This document shows, piece by piece, positions 6,045 to 6,143 of a stretch of 6,143 nucleotides of DNA (the first letter of the stretch is position 1; each line of letters begins with the position of its first letter). The DNA lies in NCBI GenBank assembly GCA_002332715.1, contig DDBE01000083.1:1-6143 (forward strand), written 5' to 3'. Source of the DNA: Flavobacteriales bacterium UBA2040. Lineage in GTDB: Bacteria > Bacteroidota > Bacteroidia > Flavobacteriales_D > Crocinitomicaceae. Both the position numbers and the translations under genes were made by a program. The notes under the pieces are model-generated. The model ran no database searches and was not told the origin of the DNA. It was given only the letters and a program-made list of their open reading frames with translations.

Positions 6045-6143
6045 TTACGTAATTTTTTCTATTTTCAACATCTTCTCTTTGAACATGTTGTGTTTCAATT
6101 TTCCTTTATAAATACTTAAAGATCCTATACAATACTTACTTAA
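6045..6143 (-). CDS. C-terminal end of a probable VTC-domain polyphosphate polymerase (partial)
   Basis: Reading the minus strand from the right edge, one frame stays open for 32 codons to a TAA at 6045-6047. The peptide opens with LSKYCIGSLSIYKGKL and continues KHNMFKEKMLKIEKIT. The order SKYC-(I/L)G, then a short loop, then N-x-F-K-x-K-(L)-x-K-I is what I recall at the C-terminus of bacterial VTC (polyphosphate polymerase) domain proteins, where the conserved SKY-type motif is in the last helix region of the tunnel domain. VTC enzymes polymerise phosphate from nucleotide triphosphate into polyphosphate. The stop lies 4 nt before the DUF4956 start, the spacing of co-translated operon genes, and the VTC/DUF4956 pairing is known across bacteria. 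Only about a tenth of the protein is visible, so the call leans on this short match plus context. The alternative is an unrelated gene end or a chance open frame. Confidence 0.6.
   Translation of the reverse strand, partial: LSKYCIGSLSIYKGKLKHNMFKEKMLKIEKIT

Noticed and set aside
5931..6119. Plus-strand open frame opposite the DUF4956 start and the VTC-like end
   Set aside because: The minus strand has a recognised family and an operon-like junction here; the plus-strand translation is Phe/Leu-rich shadow sequence.

Overview
The window is an AT-rich, gene-dense chromosomal segment from a member of the Bacteroidota, most likely Flavobacteriales or a close relative. Four things point that way. 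Several proteins read like the Bacteroidota versions of their families (CCA nucleotidyltransferase, the pRiA4b-like acidic-tail protein, the SAM methyltransferase, SucD). The promoter-like sites fit the Bacteroidota pattern TTG-N~20-TAnnTTTG. Canonical Shine-Dalgarno sequences are mostly absent. The TraB-like protein has a Gln just after its predicted signal peptide cleavage site.

Layout, left to right. (1) 1-648 (+): 3' part of a CCA tRNA nucleotidyltransferase gene, cut by the window edge. (2) 697-3316 (+): four tightly packed genes, namely a pRiA4b ORF-3-like protein with a very acidic tail, a class I SAM methyltransferase, a secreted TraB/GumN (TIKI-like) protein and an FKBP-type prolyl isomerase lipoprotein. 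The junctions are a 1-nt overlap, 0 nt and 5 nt, so this looks like one co-transcribed unit. (3) 3317-3409: a short intergenic region with the best promoter candidate in the window. (4) 3410-4288 (+): sucD, succinyl-CoA ligase alpha subunit, followed by a clear intrinsic terminator. (5) 4342-4442: a leader with two adjacent palindromes. (6) 4443-5372 (+): a lipoprotein of unrecognised family with clustered cysteines. (7) 5369-6143 (-): a DUF4956 membrane protein whose stop codon overlaps that of the lipoprotein. Upstream of it, 4 nt away, is the C-terminal end of another minus-strand gene that runs off the right edge and looks like a VTC-type polyphosphate polymerase.

How the genes work together: sucD is TCA-cycle housekeeping and the CCA enzyme is tRNA maturation. 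The TraB-like protein and the FKBP lipoprotein both act outside the cytoplasm, suggesting an envelope quality-control theme in the second half of the four-gene unit, while its first two products are cytosolic and of unknown target. The VTC/DUF4956 pair is the most interesting part: a known but poorly characterised bacterial gene pair, probably concerned with polyphosphate or a similar polymer at the membrane. I see no mobile element, CRISPR array, RNA gene or clearly new multi-gene system. No gene-free stretch exceeds about 100 bases.
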